Assembly (NCBI RefSeq): GCF_900168205.1
Contig: NZ_FUZE01000015.1
Location: 1-64,000, forward strand
Length of the DNA: 64,000 bases
Direction of reading: 5' to 3'
From: Chryseobacterium balustinum
GTDB lineage: Bacteria > Bacteroidota > Bacteroidia > Flavobacteriales > Weeksellaceae
Below are positions 8,918 through 18,134 of the stretch, in pieces; the stretch's first letter is position 1; each line of letters begins with the position of its first letter. The notes under the pieces are model-generated. The model did no database searches, had not been told where the DNA came from, and was given only the letters and a program-made list of their open reading frames with translations. The position numbers and the translations under genes are program-made.

Positions 8918-9385
8918 CTATTTGATCCCTTTTTTTGTTTCATAGACCCACTTTTCTATTTCAGCCCGATCAGAAGCAGATAATTTTGCATCCTGATGAA
9001 TAACCGTGTAAGAAGCAAGCGGCATTTCGCCTTCTTTGACGGTTTCTACGATCTCATCGAGTTTCTTAAGCTTTTTTTCACGGCTGTAAGAATTGAATTC
9101 ATCAAAGTTCAAATGTCTTTTACCTGAATTCACGTGATCTGCCAACCACCATTTCACAGGCTGTACTTTACTGTACCACGGGTAAGAGGTATTATTGGAA
9201 TGGCAGTCATAGCAACTTGTTTTCAAAATTGCCTGAACTTTTTCAGGTATTTTATAGTGATTTTCGATAGCGTTGGCAGATTGACTCTGACTGATATTTT
9301 TTTTAACATCAATAAACTGAATACCGATAAATAGCAACAACAATATTGTTAAAATATTTTTTAAATTAAAAAATGACTTATTCAT
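8918..9385 (-). CDS. haem-binding domain protein (155 aa)
   Basis: After an N-terminal membrane anchor (ILTILLLLFIGIQFI) the protein carries a c-type haem motif, CYDCH at 58-62, followed by SNNTSYPWYSKVQPVKWW, the signature of the Bacteroidota haem-binding domain family. The conserved His in the ADHVNSGKRHLN segment could be the second ligand. It probably sits in the periplasm as a small electron-transfer or sensing protein. It is 39 bp downstream of the CusB-like gene, so it likely belongs to the efflux operon; such proteins often accompany metal efflux genes in this phylum. Confidence 0.75.
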   Translation of the reverse strand: MNKSFFNLKNILTILLLLFIGIQFIDVKKNISQSQSANAIENHYKIPEKVQAILKTSCYDCHSNNTSYPWYSKVQPVKWWLADHVNSGKRHLNFDEFNSYSREKKLKKLDEIVETVKEGEMPLASYTVIHQDAKLSASDRAEIEKWVYETKKGIK

Positions 9386-9424
9386 AATTTTTTATTTTTT
9401 GGATTAATATTTATTGAAGCGGAA

Positions 9425-10579
9425 TTATTCCTCTTCACTCGCTGTATTTTTAAGCTTCATCAAAAGCGTGTACGCATTTTTGGTGACGATTTTTCTGTTC
9501 TTAAAATCTTCAATATTTTTGATTTGAATGAAACCGTTTTCAGCTTCTCCCAGCGTTACCGGAATCATTTTATAAGTTTGCTTTTTTTCCTCAACAAAAA
9601 CATAATCTTTACCTTCAAAATTGACAATACTTTCCTCTGGTAGCGCGTTGGAAAAAGATGTTTCGGTTTCTACTTCGGCGTTCATATACATCCCGGGAGT
9701 CAGGTTTTGGTCATACTGTTCAAAATGGCAATGCACATCTGCTGTACCATCTGCATTGATATCTTTGCTGATCAGAATAATTTCTCCGCCATATTTTTTC
9801 TCCGGCTGCGTATTGGTATTGGCGGTAAATCTTTGTCCAATTTTCAGCATTTGCAGGTCTTTTTCATAGACTTTTAGGTTCAGGTGAATATCATTAGGAT
9901 TGATGAGTTCAAACAAAACATCAGACGGATTCACAAACTTTCCGATATTCACATTCACTTTGCTTACAAAACCGTTGATCGTGCTGTAAACCGGAACACT
10001 TTTCCTGATATTTCCCGAAGTCAGACTTCCCGCATTGATGTTCACGAGCTGAAGCTGTTCCGCCAAAGTATTCATCATAATTCTCTGGCTGTTCATCTCA
10101 GACTGCGCCATCTGCATTACTTTATCACTGCTTGCCTGGCTTTGGTTCAGCTTTTTTTGTCTGTTAAAATCCAGTTCTGCAAAATGAAGTTTTGATTTTG
10201 CCATCAGATAATCCTGCTGCAGCTGTATAAATTGAGGATTTTCTATCACGGCGATCACCTGTCCTTTGATTACTCGCATTCCCGGAAGGAGATTGGTGCT
10301 TTTCAGATAACCGCCCAAAGGCACACTTACGGAAACCAGATTCTGTGGCGGCACATCTATTTTTCCATTGATCTTGAGCACCGTAGAAATATTTTTCTCA
10401 GACAATGGCATTGTTTCGATAGCCGTATTTTTGAGTTGAGCATCAGTAAGCATAACGATACTTTCATCTTTAGGATTTGATGGCTTTATAACAACTTCTT
10501 CTTTTTGATTACACTGAACCGAAAAAAAGAGAGCAAATATTAATAAAACCGAATATTTATTTTGAATTGATTTTGACAT
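9425..10579 (-). CDS. RND efflux periplasmic adaptor, CusB/CzcB-like (384 aa)
   Basis: It is a lipoprotein-type membrane fusion protein: signal peptide ending in QCNQKEE, a barrel-sandwich half (VSVPLGGYLKSTNLLPGMRV), a helical hairpin of about residues 120-185 (FNRQKKLNQSQASSDKV), the second sandwich half (YSTINGFVSKVNVNIGKFV) and a beta-barrel domain (INPNDIHLNLKVYEKDL). It should bridge the inner-membrane pump and the outer-membrane channel. The gene starts 3 bp after the pump stop codon, so translation is coupled. The ion cannot be told from sequence; Cu/Ag or Zn/Co/Cd are the usual substrates. Confidence 0.85.
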   Translation of the reverse strand: MSKSIQNKYSVLLIFALFFSVQCNQKEEVVIKPSNPKDESIVMLTDAQLKNTAIETMPLSEKNISTVLKINGKIDVPPQNLVSVSVPLGGYLKSTNLLPGMRVIKGQVIAVIENPQFIQLQQDYLMAKSKLHFAELDFNRQKKLNQSQASSDKVMQMAQSEMNSQRIMMNTLAEQLQLVNINAGSLTSGNIRKSVPVYSTINGFVSKVNVNIGKFVNPSDVLFELINPNDIHLNLKVYEKDLQMLKIGQRFTANTNTQPEKKYGGEIILISKDINADGTADVHCHFEQYDQNLTPGMYMNAEVETETSFSNALPEESIVNFEGKDYVFVEEKKQTYKMIPVTLGEAENGFIQIKNIEDFKNRKIVTKNAYTLLMKLKNTASEEE

Positions 10580-10582
10580 AAT

Positions 10583-13500
10583 TTATTGATTTAAAGTAAT
10601 ATATTCCAGCTCAACAATGCTTTCATTAAGATTCCAAACGGCATCTGTATAATTATTTTTGATGCTGATCGCCTGATTGGCGAGCATTACAAATTCCAGA
10701 TAATTAATTTCTCCGTTGATGAACTGTTGTTGAGCGGTTTCCAGAATCGTATCGGCATTTTTCAGTTCATATTTCTCGTACTGGGAAACAATTTCCAGGT
10801 TCTTCTGCTGAATCTCTGCTAGTTTTTTATATTGATTTTTTAAGGTAAACTCCGCATTCTGAAAATCATTTTCACTTACAGATTCTGCAATTTTTGAAGC
10901 TTCAATCCTTGCTTTTTGTCCGCCAGAAAATATAGGAACCGAAACGCCAACCTGAACCGAATGAAATTGTGGTGAAGCATTGTACACCTTATCATCTGCA
11001 CCCATTCCACGGAAACTGTTAAGATTATAAGCGAATTGTAAACCCGGCAATAATTTGGATTTTTCCAAAGCCGTTTGTTGTGCTGCAATGGTTTTTTGCT
11101 GTTCCAATATTTTTAACGAAGGATTACCGGAAACATCATTTTGCAGATTGGAAAGAGAAAAAATACGCACTCCATCAGGAATGATTTCTGTTTCTGAATT
11201 CAAAAGCCATTGCAATTGCAACTGCAAAGTTCTGAGTTCCTGTTTCACCTGTTTGATCTGGATTTCAATAGCTGATTTTTGGTTGGAAGCAGTTGCTTTT
11301 TCCAAAATATTGCTCTCACCACTTTTTAATCTTAAAGTTGCCTTATCCAGAAATTGAGCATAAAAATCCAAAAATTCATTCAGAATTCTTTCCTTTTCCT
11401 GCCAATACAAAATGTTGTAGAAAGTCAGCGTGACGCCTTTTTTCAGCTGATATTCTTTCAATGAAATATTCAACTTGCTTTTTTTCCATTCTTCTGTGTA
11501 CAGATTTTTCTGTCTTTTGTAAACATTGGGAAATGCAATATTCTGGGAAACCCCGAATTTCATATCACTGTAAGCGCTGTTGATTTGCCCGTAGTCCGCA
11601 GAAATGCCTGTCTGAGGAATGTCAGAAGACGTCTTGATGAGTGCTTTTGCATATTCTGATTTCAATTTCTCATTTTTCAGACCTCTGTTGTTTTTCAATG
11701 CGATGGCAACCGCTTCATTTAAAGTGATCTTGGTTTGAGAATTCATCATATTTCCTGTTAAAACAAAGAAAATAATGAGAACAGGCGTTATTAAATTTTT
11801 TCGGTTATTTTTCATTTTTAATCCTTTTTCAATAGTTACGTAAAGCAGCGGAAGCACAAAAAGTGTGAGTAATGTGGCAATTAAAAGTCCGCCGATGACA
11901 ACGGTTGCCAATGGTCTTTGGACTTCTGCACCAGCACCGTTACTCACTGCCATCGGGATAAAGCCTAATGAAGCCACAAAAGCGGTCATCAACACAGGTC
12001 TTAATCTGGCTTCTCCGCCGTCTACCACAATTCTTACAATATTTTTAATTCCTCCTTTATACAATCTGTTGAATTCCGAAATCAGAACGATTCCATTAAG
12101 GACAGCTACTCCGAAAAGCGCGATGAATCCAACACCAGCACTGATGCTGAAGGGCATTCCCCTTGCAGCCAGTAACAGCATACCTCCAATAATGGAAAGC
12201 GGAATCGCCGTATAAATCAAAAGACTTTCTTTCACAGAATTAAACGCCAGAAACAACAGTACAAAAATCAAAACCAGAGCAATCGGTACTGCAATCATCA
12301 GTCTGTTTTTAGCATTTTTAAGGTTTTCAAATGAACCTCCGTAAGTGACGTAATATCCGGTAGGAAGCTTTAATTGTTTGTCTACCTTAGTCTGAAGTTC
12401 TTCTACAATTCCCTGAACATCGCGATTTTTGATGTTAAAGCCTACCACAATTCTTCGCTGTCCGTTCTCACGCTGTATTTGGTTCGGACCATCTTTAATC
12501 TCAACATTAGCAAGCTGAGAAAGCGGAATCTGATTACCTGATGGCGTGGGAACCAGTAAATTCCTGACATCATCCAGATTCTTACGGTCATTGCTGTTTA
12601 ATCTAACCACCATATCAAAACGTTTTTCACCCTCGAAAACCAGACCTGTACTTTGTCCTGCAAAAGCGGTATTGATCACTCTGTTGATATCTCCAATCGA
12701 TAAATGATATTGCGCAATCACCGGTCTGTTGTATTGGATAATCACCTGAGGAAGACCAGAAATAGGCTCAATATAAAGGTTTTGAGTTCCCTTCACCGTA
12801 TTGATTATTTTCCCGAGCTGACTGGCATTTTTCGCCAAGATTTCCAGATCTTCTCCGAATATCTTCAAAACAACATCCTGTCTTGCACCGGTCATCAATT
12901 CATTAAAACGCATCTGAACAGGATACTGAAAACCAACCGTAATTCCCGGAACGTCTTCTAAGGCTTTGCTCATTTTCTCGGAAAGCTCCGGAAAGGTTTT
13001 GGCAGAAGTCCATTCGCTTTTATCTTTCAAAATTACCATCATATCAGAAGCATCCATCGGCATTGGATCTGTGGGAACTTCTCCGCTTCCTATTTTGGTA
13101 ACTACTTTCTGAACTTCCGGAAAGCGGGTTTTCAGAATATGGGCTGCTTTCTGCGTGCTTTCAATCGTAGTTTTAAGGTTGCTTCCGGGCAAAACTCTGG
13201 TATCAACAGCAAAATCTCCTTCTTCTAATGACGGGATAAATTCGCCTCCCATTCTGCTTAGAACCACAACGGAAAGGATAAAAAGAACAATGACAATACT
13301 GAAAATGGTTTTTGGTATTCTTAAAACTTTTAGTAAAGTTTTTCGGTAAAGATTTTCAGCCTTCGCCATTAACCGGTCTGAAAAGTTCATTTTGTGGCAT
13401 ATTTTCTTGCTTAAAATAATAGAACTCATCATCGGAATATAAGTCAGAGAAAGCAGAAATGCTCCCAATAAAGCGAAGGCAACGGTTTGTGCCATTGGTT

Positions 13501-14932
13501 TGAACATTTTACCTTCAATTCCTTGTAATGTTAAAATTGGCAGATACACAATGAGGATGATGATCTGTCCGAAGACCGCACTGTTCATCATCTTTCCTGC
13601 GGAATCTATGACAATGGTGTCCATTTCCTGTTTTGAAACTGACAGCGCTTTCCGGAATTTTGAATTGTGGGTAAACTGATGCATTACAGATTCTACAATA
13701 ATCACAGCACCGTCTATAATCAGCCCGAAATCCAGCGCACCCAGACTCATCAGATTTCCGCTGACGCCGAAGAGATTCATCATACAAACCGCAAAAAGCA
13801 TTGCCAAAGGAATGACGGACGCGACCAACAAGCCTGCACGGAAATTCCCCAGAAATAAAACCAGTACAAAAACGACAATCAATGCGCCTTCCATCAGGTT
13901 TTTTTCAACAGTACCAATGGCGTTGTTCACCATTTTGGTTCGGTCTAAAAATGGTTCTATCACAATACCTTCCGGCAAGGTTTTTCGGATTTGCTCGATT
14001 TTGGCTTTTACATTTTTGATTACCTCGCTGCTATTTTCACCTTTCAACATCATCACAATCGCACCCGAAACTTCGCCGGTGTCATTGTAAGTCATTGCCC
14101 CAAATCTTGTTGCATAACCGTAACGCACCTTTGCAATATCTCTTATAAACAGAGGAACATCATTGTTTTTGGTGGCGATAGCAATATTTTTAATATCATC
14201 CAGATTCCCGACCAATCCTTCACTTCTTATGTATAGAACGGTAGGTCCTTTTTCGATATAAGAACCGCCTGTATTCTGGTTATTGGTTTTCAATGCATCG
14301 AAAACATCTGTAATGGTAATTCCGTAAGCATTGAGTTTATCGGGATTGACGGAAATTTCATATTGTTTCAGTTTTCCGCCAAAACTGCTGACTTCCGCAA
14401 CGCCTTTTACACCAAGCAATTGTCTTCTGACAATCCAATCCTGAAGTGTTCTGAGTTCTGTAATATCATATTTGCTTTCATATCCTTTTTTCGGACGGAC
14501 AACATATTGATAAATTTCTCCAAGTCCTGTAGAAATAGGTCCTAAAGCAGGCGTTCCCACATCCTGTGGAATCTGATTCTGAACTTGTTGCAGTCTCTCT
14601 GCAACCTGTTGTCTAGCCCAGTAAATATCAACACCGTCATCAAAAACGATGGTAACCAGTGAAAGTCCAAACCTTGAAAAACTTCGGATTTCCTTCAGTC
14701 CTGAAATATTACTGTTGGCCTGTTCTATTGGAAAAGTGACTAATCTTTCTATATCTGTCGCCCCAAATGATGGCGCAGTTGTGATCACCTGAACCTGATT
14801 ATTGGTAATATCAGGGACTGCATCTATCGGTAATTGGGTCACCTGATAAGCGCCAACGCCTATCAACCCGAATACCAATAATGCTATAATGAGTTTATTC
14901 TTCACAGAAAACTCAATGATTTTTGTTAGCAT
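10583..14932 (-). CDS. CusA/CzcA RND pump fused to a TolC-like outer-membrane factor (1449 aa)
   Basis: The start at ATG 14932 (MLTKIIEFSVKNKLIIALL) is chosen over an in-frame ATG 72 nt upstream because it matches the canonical first RND helix. Residues 1 to about 1039 form a full heavy-metal RND pump, with the conserved TM4 acidic segment DFGLIIDGAVIIVE and two porter domains. From residue 1040 (MKNNRKNLITPVLIIFF) an exported outer-membrane efflux protein begins without a break: an internal signal-like helix, then ITLNEAVAIALKNNRGL and two long helical repeats typical of TolC/OEP. The fusion puts pump and channel at 1:1 in synthesis, though RND pumps are trimers and so are OMFs, so this fits. 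Cleavage at the internal signal segment is possible. Next gene down is the adaptor. Confidence 0.85.
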   Translation of the reverse strand: MLTKIIEFSVKNKLIIALLVFGLIGVGAYQVTQLPIDAVPDITNNQVQVITTAPSFGATDIERLVTFPIEQANSNISGLKEIRSFSRFGLSLVTIVFDDGVDIYWARQQVAERLQQVQNQIPQDVGTPALGPISTGLGEIYQYVVRPKKGYESKYDITELRTLQDWIVRRQLLGVKGVAEVSSFGGKLKQYEISVNPDKLNAYGITITDVFDALKTNNQNTGGSYIEKGPTVLYIRSEGLVGNLDDIKNIAIATKNNDVPLFIRDIAKVRYGYATRFGAMTYNDTGEVSGAIVMMLKGENSSEVIKNVKAKIEQIRKTLPEGIVIEPFLDRTKMVNNAIGTVEKNLMEGALIVVFVLVLFLGNFRAGLLVASVIPLAMLFAVCMMNLFGVSGNLMSLGALDFGLIIDGAVIIVESVMHQFTHNSKFRKALSVSKQEMDTIVIDSAGKMMNSAVFGQIIILIVYLPILTLQGIEGKMFKPMAQTVAFALLGAFLLSLTYIPMMSSIILSKKICHKMNFSDRLMAKAENLYRKTLLKVLRIPKTIFSIVIVLFILSVVVLSRMGGEFIPSLEEGDFAVDTRVLPGSNLKTTIESTQKAAHILKTRFPEVQKVVTKIGSGEVPTDPMPMDASDMMVILKDKSEWTSAKTFPELSEKMSKALEDVPGITVGFQYPVQMRFNELMTGARQDVVLKIFGEDLEILAKNASQLGKIINTVKGTQNLYIEPISGLPQVIIQYNRPVIAQYHLSIGDINRVINTAFAGQSTGLVFEGEKRFDMVVRLNSNDRKNLDDVRNLLVPTPSGNQIPLSQLANVEIKDGPNQIQRENGQRRIVVGFNIKNRDVQGIVEELQTKVDKQLKLPTGYYVTYGGSFENLKNAKNRLMIAVPIALVLIFVLLFLAFNSVKESLLIYTAIPLSIIGGMLLLAARGMPFSISAGVGFIALFGVAVLNGIVLISEFNRLYKGGIKNIVRIVVDGGEARLRPVLMTAFVASLGFIPMAVSNGAGAEVQRPLATVVIGGLLIATLLTLFVLPLLYVTIEKGLKMKNNRKNLITPVLIIFFVLTGNMMNSQTKITLNEAVAIALKNNRGLKNEKLKSEYAKALIKTSSDIPQTGISADYGQINSAYSDMKFGVSQNIAFPNVYKRQKNLYTEEWKKSKLNISLKEYQLKKGVTLTFYNILYWQEKERILNEFLDFYAQFLDKATLRLKSGESNILEKATASNQKSAIEIQIKQVKQELRTLQLQLQWLLNSETEIIPDGVRIFSLSNLQNDVSGNPSLKILEQQKTIAAQQTALEKSKLLPGLQFAYNLNSFRGMGADDKVYNASPQFHSVQVGVSVPIFSGGQKARIEASKIAESVSENDFQNAEFTLKNQYKKLAEIQQKNLEIVSQYEKYELKNADTILETAQQQFINGEINYLEFVMLANQAISIKNNYTDAVWNLNESIVELEYITLNQ

Positions 14933-15117
14933 AAATAATTCTGTTAAATTTTTTTTGAAATTGAATACGTTTTTAGCTGACAAGAAAATAGTCAGCACGA
15001 TCATATCGTGAAATACAGTAGCTAATCTTGGTTTTGAATATCACTAAGAATACCATCAACAGAAATGTTCACAATAAGATTGACGTCATAAAAACGTAAA
15101 GTAAAAACGAAAAGATT

Positions 15118-15498
15118 TTAACAGTTTTTCGGCGGTTGCCAGATAGAATTTGAATCATCTTTATCATAGAAAAGATTACCAAAGGAAACAATTTTCTTAT
15201 GATGATCTGTTATGATTGGTTTTTTGACTTCAACAGTCAAATTTGGATTTACAGTGAAAACAAGCACAAGATGAGACGAATGGGTTACGAAAGGCAACTT
15301 CTGATCTGTCTGATAGTCAGCATCTTTCACAGGATGATCATAATGCATTTTAAGAAAAGAAATCAGTGTCATCTCAGGATTATCTCCACTATGCTCAATA
15401 AAGTGCTCTATCAGTGTTGGGATTTTCAATAGCTGATACAGTTCAGTTGTCGAAACCAAATAAAAGGAAAGTAACAGTATGGAAATCCATTTTTTCAC
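15118..15498 (-). CDS. His-rich small exported protein at the head of the efflux locus (126 aa)
   Basis: The start is GTG at 15498, giving MKKWISILLLSFYLVSTTEL, a membrane anchor or signal peptide. The rest holds several His residues (EHFIEHSGD, KMHYDHPVKD, VTHSSHLVL, TDHHKKI) and ends with PPKNC, a C-terminal Cys. This pattern suggests periplasmic metal binding. It lies 185 bp upstream of the RND pump on the same strand, so it is probably the first gene of the locus. No named family is recalled with certainty; a metal-sensing or chaperone role is inference. Confidence 0.55.
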   Translation of the reverse strand: MKKWISILLLSFYLVSTTELYQLLKIPTLIEHFIEHSGDNPEMTLISFLKMHYDHPVKDADYQTDQKLPFVTHSSHLVLVFTVNPNLTVEVKKPIITDHHKKIVSFGNLFYDKDDSNSIWQPPKNC

Positions 15499-15730
15499 GT
15501 ATCAAAATTATGAAATGTTTCATTAAGAATGATTATAAATATATATGCTTATCTCTAAATGCAAACAATATAAACAGGAATATCAATGAACTATAATTAA
15601 AGAAAAGGATACGTTCACCAATATCAGGTTAAATAAAATAATATCGATGACGATAGATTTATTATAACTCAGACCCTATTTAATTGTACACAAAAAAAGC
15701 AGATAAAATAAATTTTTATTGCATTAAAAA

Positions 15731-15754
15731 ATCCTCAAACAGATGTTTGAGGAT
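15731..15754. terminator. 11-bp perfect hairpin, probable bidirectional terminator
   Basis: ATCCTCAAACA (15731-15741) and TGTTTGAGGAT (15744-15754) form a perfect inverted repeat with a 2-nt centre, flanked by an A run on the left and T-rich sequence on the right. It lies between the efflux locus and the insertion-sequence scrap zone. No plus-strand gene lies close upstream, so its original gene may be lost. Confidence 0.5.
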
Positions 15755-15817
15755 AATTGATCGTTTTATAAGAAATTTAAAAATTACTCATTACTATTTA
15801 TTTCTTTAATGGTATTA

Positions 15818-16295
15818 GAGCTTGTTTAAATTAGTTTGATAACATTTATTTAATTCTATTGAGAATAATCTTACAATTTTGCCATAATATCCAATATTGG
15901 TGACTTTGGGTTGTTTTTTCATGATCTTTATCCAGCCTTCTAAAGAAATTTAATGTTCAAATTTATTAAGCATAAAATTAAGTCTCATCAAAGTACCATC
16001 GCTTCCCCATTTACGGAAATAGTAATAAACACTTTCCCATTTCGGGAAATTTTCTGGAAGATTACGCCATTGACTACCTGTTCGTAAAACCCAAAGAACT
16101 CCATCAATTATGTTGCGCAAACTATAGCAACCTCTCGTTTTTATGGGTAAAATATTTTCCATAACTTGCCACTGCTGATCAGTGAGTCGATCATACTTCG
16201 ATTTCATGAACTCTGTTTTTGTAGTGAATTACAAAGTTCTTACTGATCAGCTTTTTTTGCAAAAAATAATTGAGTTTTTTTATTTAAACAAGCTC
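15818..16295 (-). mobile_element. internally deleted IS5-like element with 13-bp terminal repeats
   Basis: GAGCTTGTTTAAA at 15818-15830 is repeated in inverse at 16283-16295, and TTA flanks both outer ends (15815-15817 and 16296-16298), which fits the 3-bp target duplication of IS5-family members. The 478-bp length is less than half a normal element. The transposase gene inside keeps only its N-terminal third and a short C-terminal piece, so the element can move only if a relative supplies transposase. It lies inside the orfA of an IS3-type element. Confidence 0.7.
15950..16207 (-). pseudogene. IS5-family transposase, N-terminal fragment (85 aa)
   Basis: The fragment has the DUF4096-type start of IS5-family transposases: KYDRLTDQQWQVMENILP, then the conserved RNIIDGVLWVLRTGSQWRNL and the FPKWESVYYYFRKW segment. 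It stops right after LMRLNFMLN, where the DDE catalytic core should begin. A frame between about 15850 and 15940 (RRLDKDHEKTTQS) resembles the C-terminal RRL tail of the same family, so the middle has been deleted. The product cannot be active. Confidence 0.75.
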
Positions 16296-16566
16296 TTAGT
16301 GATGTGCTTCGCAGTTGCTTTTCCATTTCTAGTTTACCAATCTTCTGATAAAGCTCGTAAACACTTTGCTCATTACTTTCTTTCAGGGGTTTCTTTTCAA
16401 AAACCTGTGCTGATTTTTCTATAAACTCTTGCTTCCATTGAGAGATTTGATTCGGGTGTAACTCATATTTTAGAGCTAATTGTTGCAGAGTTTCACGTTC
16501 TTTTAATGCTTCAAGAGCTACCTTTGCCTTAAAGCTTGAATCGAATTTACGTCTTCCTGTTTTCAT
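16296..16566 (-). pseudogene. IS3-family orfA, truncated by the IS5-like element
   Basis: ATG 16566 opens an IS3 OrfA: KTGRRKFDSSFKAKVALEAL, a helix-turn-helix (LQQLALKYELHPNQISQWKQ), then the start of the leucine zipper (VYELYQKIGKLEMEKQL). The frame is broken at the IS5-like insertion at 16295. No orfB is found beyond the insertion, so the rest of this IS3 copy is lost. The sequence just upstream (TGGTCCAGTTTTGTAGGG near 16610) may be its terminal repeat. Confidence 0.7.
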
Positions 16567-16738
16567 AATTTTGGAATTGTTTAAAGTTAATATTTTTCAA
16601 CTTAACTAATGGTCCAGTTTTGTAGGGGTATTATATAGTCACTCCTTAACTACACAGCCTTTTCAATTTATTTTTAAAAATTGGATATACTAATTTAGCG
16701 TCCAGTAGAAGTTAAGCATAAAACCTTAATTTTAATAT

Positions 16739-17038
16739 ATGAAACGAGAGAGAAAAATCTATGATCCAGCTTTTAAGACAAAAGCCGTTCAATTGAGCAA
16801 CGAGAGAACCAATATCTCAGAATTAGCCCGAGAACTAGGCATAAAAGTTACGTTGCTTTATAAATGGCGCAAAGAATATGAAGAATTTGGCGAGGGAAGT
16901 TTCCCTGGAAATGGAAATCTCAAACTAACTCCGGAGCAGGAAAAAATCCACCAATTAGAAAAAAAACTAAAGGATGCAGAGCTAGAGCGCGATATATTAA
17001 AAAAAGCAATCGTCATTTTTTCCAAGAGCGGTCGATGA
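16739..17038 (+). CDS. IS3-family transposase OrfA (99 aa)
   Basis: OrfA binds the IS ends through its helix-turn-helix: KIYDPAFKTKAVQLSNERTN, then SELARELGIKVTLLYKWRKE. A leucine zipper follows (EQEKIHQLEKKLKDAELERD) and the family end ERDILKKAIVIF. It is full length. It overlaps orfB by ATGA, which allows coupling or frameshifting to give the OrfAB fusion transposase. Alone it acts as a regulator of transposition. Confidence 0.85.
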   Translation: MKRERKIYDPAFKTKAVQLSNERTNISELARELGIKVTLLYKWRKEYEEFGEGSFPGNGNLKLTPEQEKIHQLEKKLKDAELERDILKKAIVIFSKSGR

Positions 17039-17910
17039 AATATGGATTCATTAAAAATCATGAATACCTTTTTCCGATTGAAAAAATGTGCCGTATTTTA
17101 GAAGTGAGTTCCAGCGGTTATTACAAATGGAAAAGTAGTCCAATTTGCAATAGATTGCTTTTGAAAGAAAAAATAAAACAACAGATAACTTCGATTTATT
17201 TTGTGTCAAAATAGCGTTATGGAAGTCCGAGGATAACATTTGAATTAAATGCTTTGGGCTATAAAATATCAAGAGTAACGGTTGCGAAATATATGAAGGA
17301 GCTTGGTTTGAGAAGTAAATTAAGTAAGAAATTTAAAATTACAACCAACTCAAAACACAATTATTTGGTAGTGGAAAATGTGTTGGATAGGAAATTTATT
17401 GTTGAAAATTCCTCAAAAGTTTGGGTTTCCGACATTACATATATTCAAACTAAAGAAGGGTTTTTGTACCTCACAACGATTATTGATTTATATGACCGAA
17501 AGATAATTGGTTGGAGTTTAAGGAATGGAATGAGCACAGAGGAAACAAGTTTAGCAGCGTGGAAAATGGCAATCAAAAATAGAAAGATTCGAGAGGGATT
17601 AATTTTTCATAGCGACCGAGGCGTTCAGTATGCAAGCAATAAATTTGTAAAAACCATTGAGTCTTACGGCGTAATTAGAAGTATGAGTCGTAAAGGAAAT
17701 TGTTGGGACAATGCTGTGGCAGAGATCTTTTTTAAATCCTTAAGAACAGAATTGATTTATGGCAATAAACTCATAACAAAAGAAAAAATGGAATTGGAAG
17801 TCTTTGAATACATTGAAATTTGGTATAATAAAATAAGACGACACGGCACCCTAAATTACCAAACAATAGAAGAGTTTAATAGTCAAAAAATACATCAAAA
17901 TGCAGCTTAA
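17035..17910 (+). pseudogene. IS3-family transposase OrfB with an in-frame amber codon
   Basis: Translated from ATG 17035 the frame gives MKYGFIKNHEYLFPIEKMCR and the HTH_21 domain, then a TAG at 17212-17214 (codon 60) in the context SK-stop-RYGSPRIT. Relatives have SKQRYGSPR here, so a single C-to-T change of a Gln codon explains it. After the stop the frame stays open to 17910 with an intact rve integrase core: VWVSDITYIQ (first Asp), HSDRGVQYAS (second Asp), and NAVAEIFFKSLRTEL (Glu). An internal start at 17254 would yield 218 residues without the N-terminal domain. Activity would need readthrough. Confidence 0.85.
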
Positions 17911-17925
17911 CTAATACTGGAATTT

Positions 17926-18123
17926 TTATTTGCATATCCAATCCTTGTCTCTTTTTAAATAAACATTTAATTTTCCGTTTTTATCCAATGTTGAATATGA
18001 TAAAATCGAAACGTTTTTGGCTTCAATATCATAAGCAATAAACTTAAAATCATTAAGTTTAATTTCTTGTGCATTCAACATTAAATTTAGTATTAAGGTC
18101 AAAAATAACAATAAATTTTTCAT
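17926..18123 (-). CDS. small exported protein, possibly cut by the IS3 element (65 aa)
   Basis: MKNLLLFLTLILNLMLNAQE is a signal peptide with cleavage after AQ. The mature part is only about 45 residues (INLNDFKFIAYDIEA-like start, then LKRDKDWICK) and ends within 5 bp of the IS3 right end, so the natural C-terminus was probably removed. It follows the immunity-like gene at 18135-18524 by 11 bp and belongs to the Rhs cassette. An exported immunity or accessory role is inference from position. Confidence 0.45.
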   Translation of the reverse strand: MKNLLLFLTLILNLMLNAQEIKLNDFKFIAYDIEAKNVSILSYSTLDKNGKLNVYLKRDKDWICK

Positions 18124-18134
18124 TTTTTGAAATA

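Larger units (their letters stand above)
16701..17921 (+). mobile_element. IS3-family insertion sequence (about 1.22 kb)
   Basis: The imperfect terminal repeats are TCCAGTAGAAGTTAAGC at 16701 and the inverse of TCCAGTATTAGTTAAGC ending at 17921 (15 of 17 match). Between them are orfA (16739-17038) and orfB (17035-17910), overlapping in ATGA, the usual IS3 layout. I see no clear target duplication. The right end lies only 5 bp from the stop of the small gene at 17926, which it may have cut. orfB contains an amber codon, so this copy is probably inactive. Confidence 0.8.

Noticed and set aside
13515..13787. Frames of 60-120 codons antisense to or out of frame with the RND pump, the P-type ATPase, druE and hsdR
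   Set aside because: They lie entirely inside long, well-supported genes, show low-complexity or Cys/Ser-rich translations and have no promoter or motif, so they are shadows.
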